A stretch of DNA of 64,000 bases from Zygnema cylindricum (lineage: Eukaryota; Streptophyta; Zygnematophyceae; Zygnematales; Zygnemataceae). This document shows, in pieces, positions 23,165 to 34,512 of the stretch; position 1 is the first letter of the stretch; every line of letters starts with the position of its first letter. The stretch is taken from positions 1-64,000 of the forward strand of contig JBBHKE010002414.1 of NCBI GenBank assembly GCA_037447655.1, written 5' to 3'. Under the pieces are notes generated by a model. That model searched no databases. It had not been told where the DNA came from and saw nothing but the letters and a program-made list of their open reading frames with translations. Both the position numbers and the translations under genes were made by a program.

Positions 23165-23222
23165 TTCCCTAAAAAACCCTAAAAAACCCTTCAAAATCCC
23201 TAAAAAACCCGGAAAATTCCCT
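23165..23222 (+). repeat. Short plant-telomere-like repeat
   Basis: A short run of CCCTAAA-like units with extra A residues (CCCTAAAAAA repeated, then decaying). It is an interstitial stretch of under 60 bp, not a telomere. The rest of 22699-23602 contains no recognised gene; the 87-codon ORF at 23235-23498 has no recognised domain. Confidence 0.6.
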
Positions 23223-23602
23223 AAGGAAGAATGATTGATGATTACCTTGTTGGCAAGAAATCTGGCTCACATAGAAATGATGGAAATGTTATGGTTTTCC
23301 ATTAACCCAAGAACTCGACTTGCAGTATTTGTTGAAATGATTGACTCTCAACCGACTTATTCCGAATCACAAAGACAACTCTCAGGTGCACTCACTTTTA
23401 ACAGCAATGACCAGTTTTCCCTCTTTGTAAGACTATCATACGTTGTTAGGGAGTTTTCTTTAGCCTTTGGGATAAACTGTCAGTTTTCAAATATATGATG
23501 TTCCCCTTATACGAATATTTTGGTTTCCAGACTATTTTGGTTTCCGATTATTGTTTTCAGTTGATCAACACTGATGGTACTCATATATCATACTGACTGG
23601 TG

Positions 23603-23796
23603 CACCTCCATCGTTATTAGCGTTAATGATTTATGAGTATCAATGCAAAATTAAAGCATATTATATTTTAGTGCAAGGAGACGTGGCAGATTATAATCCA
23701 GTCCCTTAAATAGCGTTGTTAACACTATTTTATGATTTTCGGCCAAAAATGGTCGTGAACGAATTAGTGTTATCGATTCTTTTTTGATGGGCGGTG
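23603..23796. mobile_element. MITE family G, copy 2
   Basis: It starts CACCTCCATCGTTATTAGCG and ends GATGGGCGGTG followed by TA. The interior has GGAGACGTGGCAGATTATAA and TTAAATAGCGTTGTTAACAC. Same family as 25521-25732. From 23797 to 24895 I see no gene and no clear element. Confidence 0.7.
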
Positions 23797-24895
23797 TAGT
23801 TATATCCGAATTTCACTGGTATAAGCAAACTACACTGTCCATTCCTTTTTTAGCTCATAAATTATTAGTGTCAACATTAGAATTAACTACACTAAATTGT
23901 GGTTTCAGATGTGGCCAATTATGAGGCACTTCTTAAAAAATGTTGTTAGCTTTAATTTTGATTTCAGGTCAAGAAAACACTACCTATAGTTAGATTGATT
24001 TACCTCTAAGGTTGGTAACGGGTATCCGACAAGTCCCTCCAATATTTAAACGGCAATTTGCTCCAATCAATCTGCTTTGCTATTTTTAAGCGTAGTTCAA
24101 ACCGGACATGTCTAAGTAAGAACAACCTCATCAATAGAAGCTTGGTTAAAAAGGATTTAGAAAGCGCAATGGTAAACCGTTTGAGTTCATGGGAACAAGG
24201 AAATGAACGGCAAGAAAGAAAATGAAAAGCCACACACTGAGGGAAGCAAAATAACTGGAAATGGGCGAACGCATAGAGAAGCGCAAACCAACAAAAGACA
24301 CAAAAAATAACAACAAACATAAAACCAAAAAAGGTAAAACAACATAACAAAAACTTCTTAAATAACTATCAACGTAACTAGAAACCAACTAAAAGCAACT
24401 CCGTACATCCTCCAAACCAGGCGGAGAACGCTAAGAGAGACATGTGAAACATTGTTGATCCATACCTACAAAAGTAGAACGATTAAAAATGGAAGCATGA
24501 TTACGGAAAATCCACAGGTAACAAAATGACGACTTCGACAAAAAATTGACTTTCAACTTCCGATCTTTCCACTTTCTGACTACTTTTCTTTTTACAATAA
24601 AAAGACTTCAGGTCACGCGCTATAAAGCCACTTTAAATAGTTGGCAATAAAATTTTGTGGGGGGGGGCTGCTCTCGGAGGTCTTCCTTAAATATCGCAGG
24701 CCACAAGTACAGAGAAACTCATCAAAAGCAACGCCCAAACACCCAAAAAAAATCGACTGCCATTGAATTGAAATCATCTAGAACATCACGCCTCTTTTTC
24801 GTCTTCTTCTTTAGAATGAAGCTCTTTCTTTATAGAAGCATCACAAGTGGCCCTCCAACATGTTGGGAAGAAAACAGTGCCCAACGTTATTCTTG

Positions 24896-25096
24896 TTAAA
24901 GTTTTTTTCGCCATTTAAAACATTTTTTCTTTGTGCACACATGTCGGATTGTCACTTTGATGGTTGATATTGGAAGTCAAGATTTTCACCTTCCTAACAG
25001 GGGTCTCCGATTGAGAACCCGACAAGTGTGCAAGGGGAAAAGATGTTTTAAGAGGCGAAAAAAACTTTAACACTAACAACGACGAGAGGTCTACAC
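24896..25096. mobile_element. MITE family C, copy 4 (diverged)
   Basis: Inverted arms GCCATTTAAAACATTTTTTC and AAAAGATGTTTTAAGAGGC flank the degraded family-C core around GATGGTTGATATTGGAAG. The outer termini are eroded, so the limits are approximate. Confidence 0.55.
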
Positions 25097-25260
25097 TACC
25101 TATCGTCATTGGTGTTCAGGGTTTATTACTGTTGAAGCAGAATCGGAATACATAATTATAATTTAGCGCCAAGAGTTGTGGCAAAGTTTCGACCACTCCC
25201 TTAAATAGTGTTGCTAACACTATTTTATGATTTTTGCCTCAACTAGAGGCAAGTCCAAAA
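25097..25260. mobile_element. Partial MITE family G, copy 3
   Basis: TTAAATAGTGTTGCTAACAC followed by TATTTTATGATTTTTGCC matches the right half of family G. Only one half is present, lying directly against the preceding family-C copy. Confidence 0.5.
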
Positions 25261-25520
25261 CGATGTAAAAAATATACAATGGGCACCTTTGAGCAAAAAA
25301 ATATCAATACGATGTGTACGAATTATATGTGAAACCTCACATCGGAAGAAAGGGCTCCCTTAAAAAGCAATAATCCCGATATTGTGACAAACAGTGTTGT
25401 GTGCCTAAAATAAAATCTCCCCCACTGGAACAATGGCGCAAATCGACGTCATCTGGCTAGAGAAATGGAAAGCCGCATAAAGGAGGATGAGGGAGATCAC
25501 AGTGAAATTTGAGGGCAATG

Positions 25521-25732
25521 CACCGCTCATCGTTATTAGCGTTAAAGATTAATTTTAAAGATTAATTAGTGTTTATTCGAAATTAGAATTAATAACGCTA
25601 ATTTATTGCAAGAAGACGTGGCAGAATGTAATCCACGTCTTTAAATAATGTTGCTAACACTATTTTGTGATTTTTGGCCAGAATAAGTCAGGAACGAATT
25701 AGTGTTAGTAACACCAATAACGATGAGCGGTG
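25521..25732. mobile_element. MITE family G, copy 4 (best preserved)
   Basis: Termini CACCGCTCATCGTTATTAGC and CAATAACGATGAGCGGTG are clear TIRs. The interior has GAAGACGTGGCAGAATGTAA and TCCACGTCTTTAAATAATG. The length is 212 bp, with no ORF. Confidence 0.8.
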
Positions 25733-26035
25733 TAACGGTGAGGAGGCGTGAAAGGAAGTATGGAAAAGATAGTAGTCAACAGCTTGGCTCCAGAAAGAAA
25801 TAGGGCATTTGCAGTGTTAGCCGCAAGCGCCTCGCGAAGCTCAAACCGAGCAGCTCAAATCGAGCAGTGGCGCCGACCTTCTCAGAAATTGACTCTTTGG
25901 AAACCCGTAACGGACTCTGTAATAAAGGTGGAAAAAATTGGCGAATCCAAGTAAATCCGGACCAAAGGGTGGAAGAGTACGACCGCCAAAAATAGGCATA
26001 AATCAAATCATCACGCTGAAAAACACCGATGACGG

Positions 26036-26209
26036 CAGTGGTCACAATCGGGTACGCGAATCCGTACCCGAACCGTACGGGCCGTCCGCGTCGGATCCAA
26101 AACGGATTCGGTTGCCAAATTTTGGGGGCTGGCTGGATTCGACTGGGTGATTCAAAAACAAAAAAAAAATCGGGTACGGCTAGGTTCGAGTACCCGATTG
26201 TGACCTCTG
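26036..26209. mobile_element. Short hAT-like element, 174 bp
   Basis: The ends CAGTGGTCACAATCGGGTAC and GTACCCGATTGTGACCTCTG are inverted. They are flanked by 8-bp near-duplications GATGACGG and GATGACTG. The CAG...CTG ends and 8-bp duplication are hAT hallmarks. It is GC-rich compared with its surroundings and has no transposase. Confidence 0.75.
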
Positions 26210-26218
26210 GATGACTGC

Positions 26219-27241
26219 CAGAGGTCGCAATCGAGTACCCGAATCCGTACCCGACCGCCGGCGTCAGATCCGGAACGGATTCGGGTGCAAAATTTTGGGG
26301 CCGGTCGGATTTGGCCAGGTAATTCAGTAAAAAAAAAACAAATTCGGGTAAGCAAAAACCGAAAAAAATTGAAGGTTTCGTAGGTACGTTACACTACAAT
26401 ACTGTACCAGTACAGTATTGTACTGTACACCGCGAATCATAATTAGAGTAATGAAAAAATTAGAGTACAAAAATAAAAAAAACAATTAGAGTAATAAACG
26501 CTAATTTATGTGACAGAGCTTTCTCAACTATGAAGTTTACTCTGATTTATTCAAGTACTCTAATTTGACACGCTAATATCCTCTACTGTAAATAAGGTAT
26601 TTGTACAAAATTTGGCAAACGTACAGTTTATCGTCACTATGACGTTTGCACTACGCGGTTTGTTAAAATGCAGTTACATGATAACGGCCTGTATTAAATC
26701 CGCTTAACTGTGGTAAAATAGTCTGAAATGTACGTACGAATGTTTTTAGTGACGGCGTACGATTTCAAAAAAATTGTACGGGTACATATATTAGCATATG
26801 CATGTTTGCGACCGACATTTTTTTTTTTCAGAGACCCAAATTACCATAACCAAACAATTAGAATGTATGTTTTTTTCCAAAATTTCCAAATTCCCAATTA
26901 GCGTACACCACGCTAAATAATAGTATACACTATTCAAACCTACACGCTAATAGCGATTGGCGGTGTACTGTAATGTCCCTACTATCCAACATTATTGTAC
27001 TTTGTACTCTTGGTATCGTGGAGATGTACCATTAGTTTTGTACTTATTAGGGTACGGGCGGGTACGGATAGTCTCGAGGAATCGAGTTTCGGTTAAACTT
27101 TCTTTTTAGTAAACGCGTATCGGGTAACCGGGTAACAATTTAGGAGCGTGACATAACCCGGCCGGATTTCGGGTGTTCAGATTTTGAAAAAAATAAAATG
27201 TCGAATTGGGGTATCTGAAATTTTGACTTTTGCGACCTCTG
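26219..27241. mobile_element. Second hAT-like element, interrupted by a MITE
   Basis: It begins CAGAGGTCGCAATCGAGTAC only nine bases after the previous element and ends TTTTGCGACCTCTG. Flanking octamers ATGACTGC and ATGATGGC match at 6 of 8 positions. A family-A MITE sits inside at 26428-26965. The inner sequence after the MITE (GGTACGGGCGGGTACGG) resumes the CG-rich hAT character. Confidence 0.6.
26428..26965. mobile_element. Family-A-like MITE, 538 bp, nested in a hAT-like element
   Basis: Termini CACCGCGAATCATAATTAG and CTAATAGCGATTGGCGGTG are inverted and flanked by TA on both sides (26426-26427 and 26966-26967). The interior is AT-rich with several ATTAGAGTA blocks, as in the copies at 43763 and 45968. 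Confidence 0.75.
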
Positions 27242-27950
27242 ATGATGGCCAGTTTTACCAATAGAAGTGAAACTGCACGTATCGTCAGAAACTGATTGAT
27301 ATCGCGTAAGCGATTTATCTAGTTGAACATTGTGTGGATATCACAAAATCCTGATTATTCAACGCAAGATTCTTTTGAAAATCTGAACCATGTGTTGACA
27401 GTTTGACCGCGTAGATGTAGCAATTTGGACGCTGCCGGCCGGACGGCTAGATTGAAAGTCGTATTAATGTTCATTCAACGAGGTGGGTAGGAGCGGAGAC
27501 TGTTGTGATTCACGGATCCAGTTTCTTAGAACTTATGAACGAATACGATTTACTCCACAAATTAAGGAGATCATGAACAGTTTGACGATAACGAGTTTAT
27601 TGAAGATTTTATCGGTGGTATAGACGTTCACGATATAATATTCGATCTAACCGTAGCAAAGCCGGACCTAGATTCGATTCTACGAGAACTTACCTAGTTT
27701 AATCGAACGGGAAACATTTATGTGTAAAATGTACTTTATGTGTAACGGTGAATGTTTAGTTGTTTACACCTAAAATAACGGAATTACTCACCGAACCTTC
27801 CACTTCGGAGACGGACAATCGGTCTACCAACATTTTCTCCAATATTCAGAAATCGTACAGTTTTCTGTACGATTGCTCCGGCTGCCGGCCAATTAGGCTA
27901 CGACGCGTACTTAGAAGTACCCTATTGGTTTCCAGAGTTCATTGATTGTG
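27242..27950. other. Upstream flank of SEC61B, no gene recognised
   Basis: No domain-bearing ORF. It ends in the pyrimidine-rich leader of the following gene. Confidence 0.4.
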
Positions 27951-27954
27951 TCTT

Positions 27955-28134
27955 TTCTCCTGCCACTTTCCTCTCTCCTCTTTCTCCTTCTCTTCTCATT
28001 TGTCCTTAACCTCTCCTCCTACTCTCCTCCTACTCTCCTCCTCCTCTCCTCCATCTCTCCTCTGCTCCCGCCTCTTCCTCTCCTCCTTTCTCTATCTCTC
28101 TCTCCTCCCCCTTTCCTCTCTCTTCCTGCACATT
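27955..28134 (+). promoter_or_regulatory. Pyrimidine-rich tract, probable 5' leader of SEC61B
   Basis: About 175 bases are almost pure C/T on the coding strand (CTCTCCTCC-type units) and reach the start codon. Pyrimidine patches near the start site are common in plant core promoters and 5' UTRs. A similar tract precedes the gene at 53581. No TATA box was identified. Confidence 0.55.
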
Positions 28135-28458
28135 ATGGCGAAAGGATCTCAAAGTCAAGCTGCTGTTACAGTAAGCCGAGCCGGCGGTCCTTCCGCTGGT
28201 CCGGGAGGCCGAGCTCCTCCGCCAGGTGTCGTTGCGAGAGGCGCCGGACCAGCTGGATTACGTCGGAGGAGGACAGGTGGCAGCAGCAACTCCAGCGGTG
28301 GATTTAGCAACAATGGAAATAACATGTTGCGTTTTTACACAGACGACGCTCCAGGATTGAAAATCACGCCAACTGTCGTCTTGGTTATGAGTTTGTGTTT
28401 TATCGCTTTTGTGACTGCGTTACACGTTGTTGGAAAGCTGTACGGAACAAGAGCCTAG
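28135..28458 (+). CDS. SEC61B: Protein transport protein Sec61 subunit beta, 107 aa, single exon
   Basis: The small tail-anchored subunit of the ER protein-conducting channel (Sec61 alpha/beta/gamma). The N-terminal half (1-63) is a flexible Gly/Ser/Pro/Arg-rich cytosolic segment with GLRRRRTGG. The conserved block [20 protein letters not shown] (63-82) leads into one transmembrane segment (about 79-99, [20 protein letters not shown]), ending KLYGTRA. Length and organisation match plant Sec61-beta (about 80-110 aa). The ATG is the first in frame after the pyrimidine-rich leader. No intron is needed. Confidence 0.96.
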   Translation: MAKGSQSQAAVTVSRAGGPSAGPGGRAPPPGVVARGAGPAGLRRRRTGGSSNSSGGFSNNGNNMLRFYTDDAPGLKITPTVVLVMSLCFIAFVTALHVVGKLYGTRA

Positions 28459-28720
28459 AGGGAGGGAGAGGGAGGGAGAGGGAGCGAGAGGGAGTAAGGG
28501 GGAAAGGAATAGCAGGGGACATAGAACATGAAAGGTTTGACTCAAAAGGGAGAGAAGGAAAAGGGAGGAGGGCGGAGGGAGAGATGATGCAGGGAAAGGG
28601 AGAGGAGGAAGGGAGAGAGGAAAAGAAGGAAAAAAGGGAAGGAGAAGAGGCAGGGCTTGAGATAATTCAGGAGTCGAGATATAGCGAAAGAAGGGAGAGA
28701 ATCAGAAATGTATTAGATAA
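28459..28720 (+). repeat. Purine-rich (GGGAGAGG-type) tract after SEC61B
   Basis: Directly after the stop codon the coding strand becomes G/A-rich (GGGAGAGGGAGGGAGAGG and similar) for about 250 bases, probably 3' UTR. A 200-codon out-of-frame ORF through it is a composition artefact. From 28720 to 30110 no gene is recognised. Confidence 0.7.
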
Positions 28721-30127
28721 AGGGGGATGGATTACACAGGGTTTAATGGATGGGAAAAACATAAAGAGACAAATGAGATCTTGGAAAGGAATTTTGATCA
28801 AACAGATGAAGAAAAGGAAGTCCAGAAAGATCGGAGCTTCAGATTTGGTTTTGGAATGGCGGAAAGGAAGAAGAGGTTTTGGGAGTATTTTTCTGGTGAG
28901 ACTTTCCTTTGAATTTGGGCTTTTTGATTTTGAAGTAGTGACCTCTTCTTCAATAGGGTGGCAAAATCAGGGTTTAGGGTTACTCTTGTTTTTCTAGGCT
29001 CTGTAACGACTTCTGATTTTGGAATTAATAGGAGAGAGGGAGAAATGGGAGAAATGGAGAAATAGCGTGAGAGACGAGAGAGAGGGACACTTAAATAGTT
29101 CTGCAAGAGGACACATAAAATGAAAAAAATGAAGATCTTCTAAGAAGTTTTGAAAAAATGGAAATTTTTTGTTTCTGATCATAATTTTGATCTCAAAGAA
29201 CAAAGGCGGAATGATACCGTCGTTTAGCAATGTCAAAGAATGGAACCTCTATATGTAAAAACTGCGTGAGCGGTCTTATTGATTGTCTTATAAAGAATAA
29301 TCAAAGTTGTTGCTGGATGCCTATCTCATCGCTTTTCTTATAATTCTTATTCTTCTTTTTGCTGAAAAAAGTATTGGCCTCGTTTTTTTTTAATAGTTGT
29401 AAGTTTTTGGTGTTCTTTCTTCCCAGCGTTTTTTTTTTTAGCTCTTATATGACTCCTCTTCCACTACTCGTTGTCCCTTCTCTTTCTTATGATTCTCCCT
29501 TCTCTCTCCCTCTTCCTTCTCTCATTTTCCATGACATTAACAGCTGTTTGATGTCATATTTCTTGTCATATGGTATCAATTTGGTATTGACGTTGTGATA
29601 AGCAGAATTTTCACTTTCATATTGCCTATATTGTTTATATTCTATTCAGTAACAATGTGTAATTATGCCTTACTGTACACACTGTAATGGATGGTCTTGC
29701 CTCTATTGGTTATACTGTATTTTAATAATAATGAGTAATTATTCCATACTGAATTATATTGGTTGGTATAGGGCTTTCAAAATTTCAGAATTTTTCTGCA
29801 ACTTGCTTAGATTTGTGGTCCGTGTCGCATTATCTACCCTAATTGTACTGGGGACCTCAGAATTTTGGATTAGGGTTGTACAGAAATTGAGTGTGGAAGC
29901 TCTGGAAATTGCGGAAGTTTCTCATAAGTGGAAATTTCAAACGATAATTCGCCTGAAACTGCATGAAACTTCTATTGTGGGAAAGTTTTTTCACAGTTTA
30001 CTTTATAGCCTCTCACTGATATAGGTCCTGTGAATGCAGGTTTAGGGTCTAGCATTTAGGTTTGAGAATAGACAAAATAATGTAGGACAGGGCTGAAGGC
30101 AATCTGCATCCATCCCTGTACTCCGTT

Positions 30128-30180
30128 TTCCTTTTTTTTTCCCCTTTTTTTTCCTCTTTTTTCCTCTTTTTTCCTTATTT
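30128..30180 (+). repeat. Poly-pyrimidine T/C run
   Basis: Nearly uninterrupted T with periodic CC (TTTTTTCCTC units). Simple sequence, no function assigned. Confidence 0.6.
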
Positions 30181-30764
30181 AAGTGGAAGTGTGAAGTACA
30201 GGAGTTCATTTTGAGTGAAGGTCAGTAAATTTTTAGCCCTGGAAACTCATTTCGATTTTCCAGTGAATCCACTTCGTCCTTTCTTTTCTCTAAAAGAAAA
30301 AAAATGTTTTTGTCCTAATTGATGATTAGGACAACTATAAATTTACCGAGGGACATTTTTCTTGGAGACTTGATAGAGAAATGGAGTTATTTTACCTGAT
30401 CATGTAATTTTTTTCATACTGATCTCATGGGGTAGTTACACTTAAGAAATTTGCCCTAGCGTTGAGGGTATATTGTACAGTTTTAGTGCAAATCTTATGT
30501 AAATTTACCCAAAAAACTATATGAGTTGTAGTTTTTACTCTCAAAAAGAGGTTGAAACATTGATAGTGCAATTACCCTATCTTCTTAGTAATTCAATTTT
30601 TAGGTCTTATGTTATGATTTGCAGTTTTTTTAGCGTGATCGCTGTTTCAAGCAGGATGCACTGTTTTTAACGTTTTTACACTGCTTTATTCCGTTTTTAT
30701 TGTGTAACTTAGTGGCAATGCGTCTTTCCCCACTTCATCACGTTTTCATTGTGCACATGTGTCC

Positions 30765-31165
30765 ATTTTCTTTTACCTTAACCTTAACCTTCAACTTTCC
30801 TTTACCTTAACTTTACCTTTCCCTTAACCTTTCCCTTAACCTCTCCCTTAACCTCTCCCTTTACCTTTCCCTTAACCTTTCCCTTAACCTTTCCCTTTAC
30901 CTTTCCCTTAACCTTTCCCTTAACCTTTCCCTTAACCCTTTCCCTTACTTAACATTATCTTAACTTACTTTACCTTTACCTTAACCTTAACCCTAACCTT
31001 AACCCTAACTTTAACCTTAACCTTGGACTTAACCTTGACTGTATCTTACCTTACCTTTACACTTTCCCCTTTACCCTTTACCCTTTACCCCTTCCCCTTT
31101 ACCCTTTCCCCTTTACCTTTTATCCTTCACCATTTATCCTTTACCCTTTATTCTTGCCCTAATCT
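30765..31165 (+). repeat. Degenerate telomere-like CCTTAACC/CCCTTTACC array
   Basis: About 400 bp of imperfect units such as CCTTAACCTTTCCC, CCCTAACCTTAACC and CCCTTTACCCTTTACC, changing character from left to right. It resembles interstitial telomere-derived or telomere-like minisatellite DNA. It is not the exact CCCTAAA of most land plants. Confidence 0.75.
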
Positions 31166-31678
31166 TGCCCTAGGTTGAAAGTGGTGAAAAAAATATTTTT
31201 AGGGTTTTTTAGTTTTGGAGTATTTACTTCTAATCTGATTCCTGGATCTCTCAGGTCAAATAATTTTTTCCTCTCTTGACCTGTTTTCTTTTTTTTTAAG
31301 TAGGAGAAGAAGGAAGAATGGAAGTGACGAAGGAGTCACTTCTATCTTGAAAGTCACGTCACTTCGTTGCGATTCTTTCTAAACATGGGTCAAAATAATA
31401 ATAAAAAAAGTTAAAAAATAAATAAAAAATCTATCTTTGCTATTCTTTGGTTTGTGTGCGAGTCCTAAAGTGGTTTAAACAGACTATATATGTCGGGGTC
31501 TCTCGAGGGTGAAGAAAATGCAAAAAAAAGAAAATGAAAATGCAAGGGAAATGAGTGTTTTTAAATAGAGATTTTAGTATTATGGTGTAACTTAAAAGAC
31601 TGGTACTTTGCAACTGCTTTACCATTCTATTTTTGTACATTTCTTGTAAATGTTTCCGTGTCTTGTAATCATTACACT

Positions 31679-31752
31679 ACCGAGAGGGAGAGAGGGAGAG
31701 AGGGAGAGGAGAAGATGAAGAAAGGAAGAGAGGGAGAGGGGGAGGGGGAAAT
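31679..31752 (+). repeat. GAGAGGGAGA simple-sequence tract
   Basis: Purine-only run of GAGAGG and GAGGGG units. The surrounding region 31166-31860 has no recognised gene. Confidence 0.6.
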
Positions 31753-31861
31753 AATTTGTTTGGATAAATCTCAAGTGGTTGTTTTGTATAGCATTTATCT
31801 TTTGTATTCTCAACACAATGCGTCTTTCATCCTCTACACTATACTATGTACTATACCATAC

Positions 31862-32115
31862 TATTAGTGTTAATGTTTGTTTTGCCACCTATGTTGATTT
31901 CTCTCAGTGCACACTCGTCAGATCGTTAATCTGACGGTTCTGATTGAAAAGAAAGCCTCTCGTCTTTCAATTGGTGGTCTCCAATCGGAAGTTCGATAAA
32001 ATAGAAGAGATGAAAAGATGTTAGAGAAACGAGAAAAGACAAAAAGATGTCGCGAAAAGAAAAAAGATGAGGAGTCCTAGAAAATATATTTTAAGTGATG
32101 AAAAAAACGTTAAGC
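31862..32115. mobile_element. MITE family C, copy 5 (diverged right half)
   Basis: CTATTAGTGTTAATGTTTG, the GTGCACACTCGTCAGATCG block and CTGACGGTTCTGATTGAAAA match the family-C left half. The right half has decayed into AAAAGATG repeats. The stretch 32116-33440 contains no recognised gene. Confidence 0.5.
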
Positions 32116-33449
32116 TTGTGGGGATACACGTGTATTGGTTCAGACTAGTGTTAGCCATTTTTAAAACTTTGTAGTGAAGTGATCATGTTTGCATTTCCTT
32201 GACACTCTGTTCTCCATACCCTCATGGTTAAACAAAATCCACGATATATTACATGGTTGAGATGTACAAAAAAAAAAGGCCCGTAGAGATTGCAATGTTT
32301 TTTTATGTTCACAATATGCTCTAAACACATGTAGGATGTGATCTGGAAAATGTTTTAGGTCATAATTTAGATTCGAGTTGCGCACCAATAGAGAGAGAAT
32401 TGAATGGGCATGAAAATGGTATTTTTTTTTTGGGAAATTGGAGTTTTGTTGTGAGGGGAAAAAAGGGTTAAAGTCATCATTTCATTAATCCGACAGTCGG
32501 AGATCAGACGAAACTAAAGAAAACGGTCATCGTAGCAACAATCGGCAAAAAATTGGTCAGTCACGGTCATTTGTTTTTTTTTTTTGGTCCTTTCCTATGA
32601 GATTTCTTGTCACCAATGGTGTTTAAAAGGACATCTTGCCACCTGTCTAGACTGAAAATGAAATATTAGTCAAGCTACGATGAATGTGATTGGTTCATAA
32701 CTTTTGCCCATATTGATAAAAAGAGGCTTCTTAATTTTTCCGTGTAGCCCTTTGGGATATATATATCTGTACTTGTATTTAATATCTGTTCTATTTTGAG
32801 GTACTTACGAAGGTCGGTGTAGCTATTGGCTAAAAATCCTTTGACTTTGACAAAATCAACAAACTGACCTTGACTTCGCTTTCTTTTCTTACCCTGTTTT
32901 TCGTATTGTTTTCGTATTATTAGTTTTCGTTTCCTTTTACTGTCTTTTAGTTCTTGTATTCACCTTCTTATGACTTTTTGGTTCATTTTCAAACTATGGC
33001 ATGACGGTAACAGTGTAGTATCAGGTTCAACTCCCAAAAGTAGTAATAATGCTAACAATAAGAATGATATTGAACAATAACAATGAGATTTAAATTCTCA
33101 ATCGTCATGCCGGTAACAAAAGCAAAAATGATGACAATAAGCAATAAAAATGTAATCTATATTTTCAAATGACCATTTAGTTCAAGCAAAACACTGGGGG
33201 CTTTAGTTAATATATCAAACTGTATTAGGACCTTTATAAGAAAGCACGTTGTTAAATCATCTAATTACATGGAAACAAAAATGAGCGGTGAAGTACAAAC
33301 GTAAAAACCGAAAGGAAACCGGATGCAGGTGGAAGCAACTAAAAGAGAAAACCAAGCAAATGAATCTAACAACAAAAACCATTGAAAGGAACAACTTGCA
33401 CAAATGCCACAACCTGATAACGTACCCTAAAGAAGGATACTTAACCAAA

Positions 33450-34512
33450 CCTCACAAAAGCGAAACAAGCATTTGAAGTAAAGCAACTCCAAAACAACCA
33501 AAAGTCTCGCCGGCCATTGCAATTAGAGTCATACATGGCGTCGTGGGGTACATAATCACGTTTTCCTTCTTAGCAGCTTCAGGCGATGTTACTTCAACAA
33601 GTCGAGCCACCTGACAAACAGTTGTAACCGAGTTGGGGTTCGTCAAAACAATGTCACAAAAAATACAACAGTTGAAATCCAGCCAAACAACACCAATTTG
33701 TTGTGACTAACAAAATAGCCCCTCTAGAATAAAACCGTCACAATAGTGTCGCGTAAAATGTTGTCTTACTAAATCAACTCTTCCCCATATGAGCGTTGAA
33801 GCAAATCATCGGGCTGAAGGACACAATTGCGCGAGCAACAAGAGAGTCGTGTAAAGGTGGACGAGGGAAGCCAAACGTGAACTTGAGGGTGGTTGTGAGT
33901 TAAGCAAGCGTGAAAGGTGGAGTGGAGAGAATAGATGTAGCTAATGGCCTAATACTTTGTAAGAGAGAGAGAGCGAGCACGTGAATAATCAAAGGGGACG
34001 CATTACAAAAATCTCAAATTGAATGGTGGCGACAACCTTATGATATTTTAATTCATGAACAAGCGTTACACGCTTCGTAATAAGGGTCCAAAAAACCAGC
34101 CTATCCGCTAAAGCAATGGATGGAATACAACACGCGACCTCCAAAAGAGATTGTTGGAAGGCGAATACAACGTCCGAAACACGAGAGGACATGGTAGAAA
34201 GACCAAGATTGCCACCAACCAAAAGACGAGAGATAACCGTGGAGGCAACAAAACACCAACTCCTTCGGTAGGAAGCATACGTCACACTTCATACAAATCA
34301 TAAGCCCGTTTCCTCTCGCAAAGAACGGAAGGGTTGCTTAATGCTAGCAAACCCAACACGCGATCAAAAGCCCCACGACCCATTTTAATATAAAGGATGT
34401 TCTTCGGGCAATCACTGAAGGTAAAAAGAGGTGGAACAAAAGTAGGAACGGGAAGGGAAGTACGGGTGAGGTAGGAGGAAACAATCAAGGAAGGGCAACC
34501 ATAAGATCTCAA
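33450..34512 (-). pseudogene. Possible degraded reverse-transcriptase (LINE-like) debris
   Basis: Several short minus-strand frames could be parts of one broken ORF. The segment RLLVGGNLGLSTMSSRVSDV (about 34180-34240) recalls the GGLGLRS region that follows the RT domain in many plant LINE-like proteins. No frame is long enough for a firm call and catalytic motifs were not found. It could also be a different repeat. Confidence 0.25.

Noticed and set aside
28395-28997. 200-codon plus-strand ORF overlapping the SEC61B end
   Set aside because: It is out of frame with SEC61B and consists of an Arg/Glu/Gly-rich translation of the purine tract; a composition artefact.
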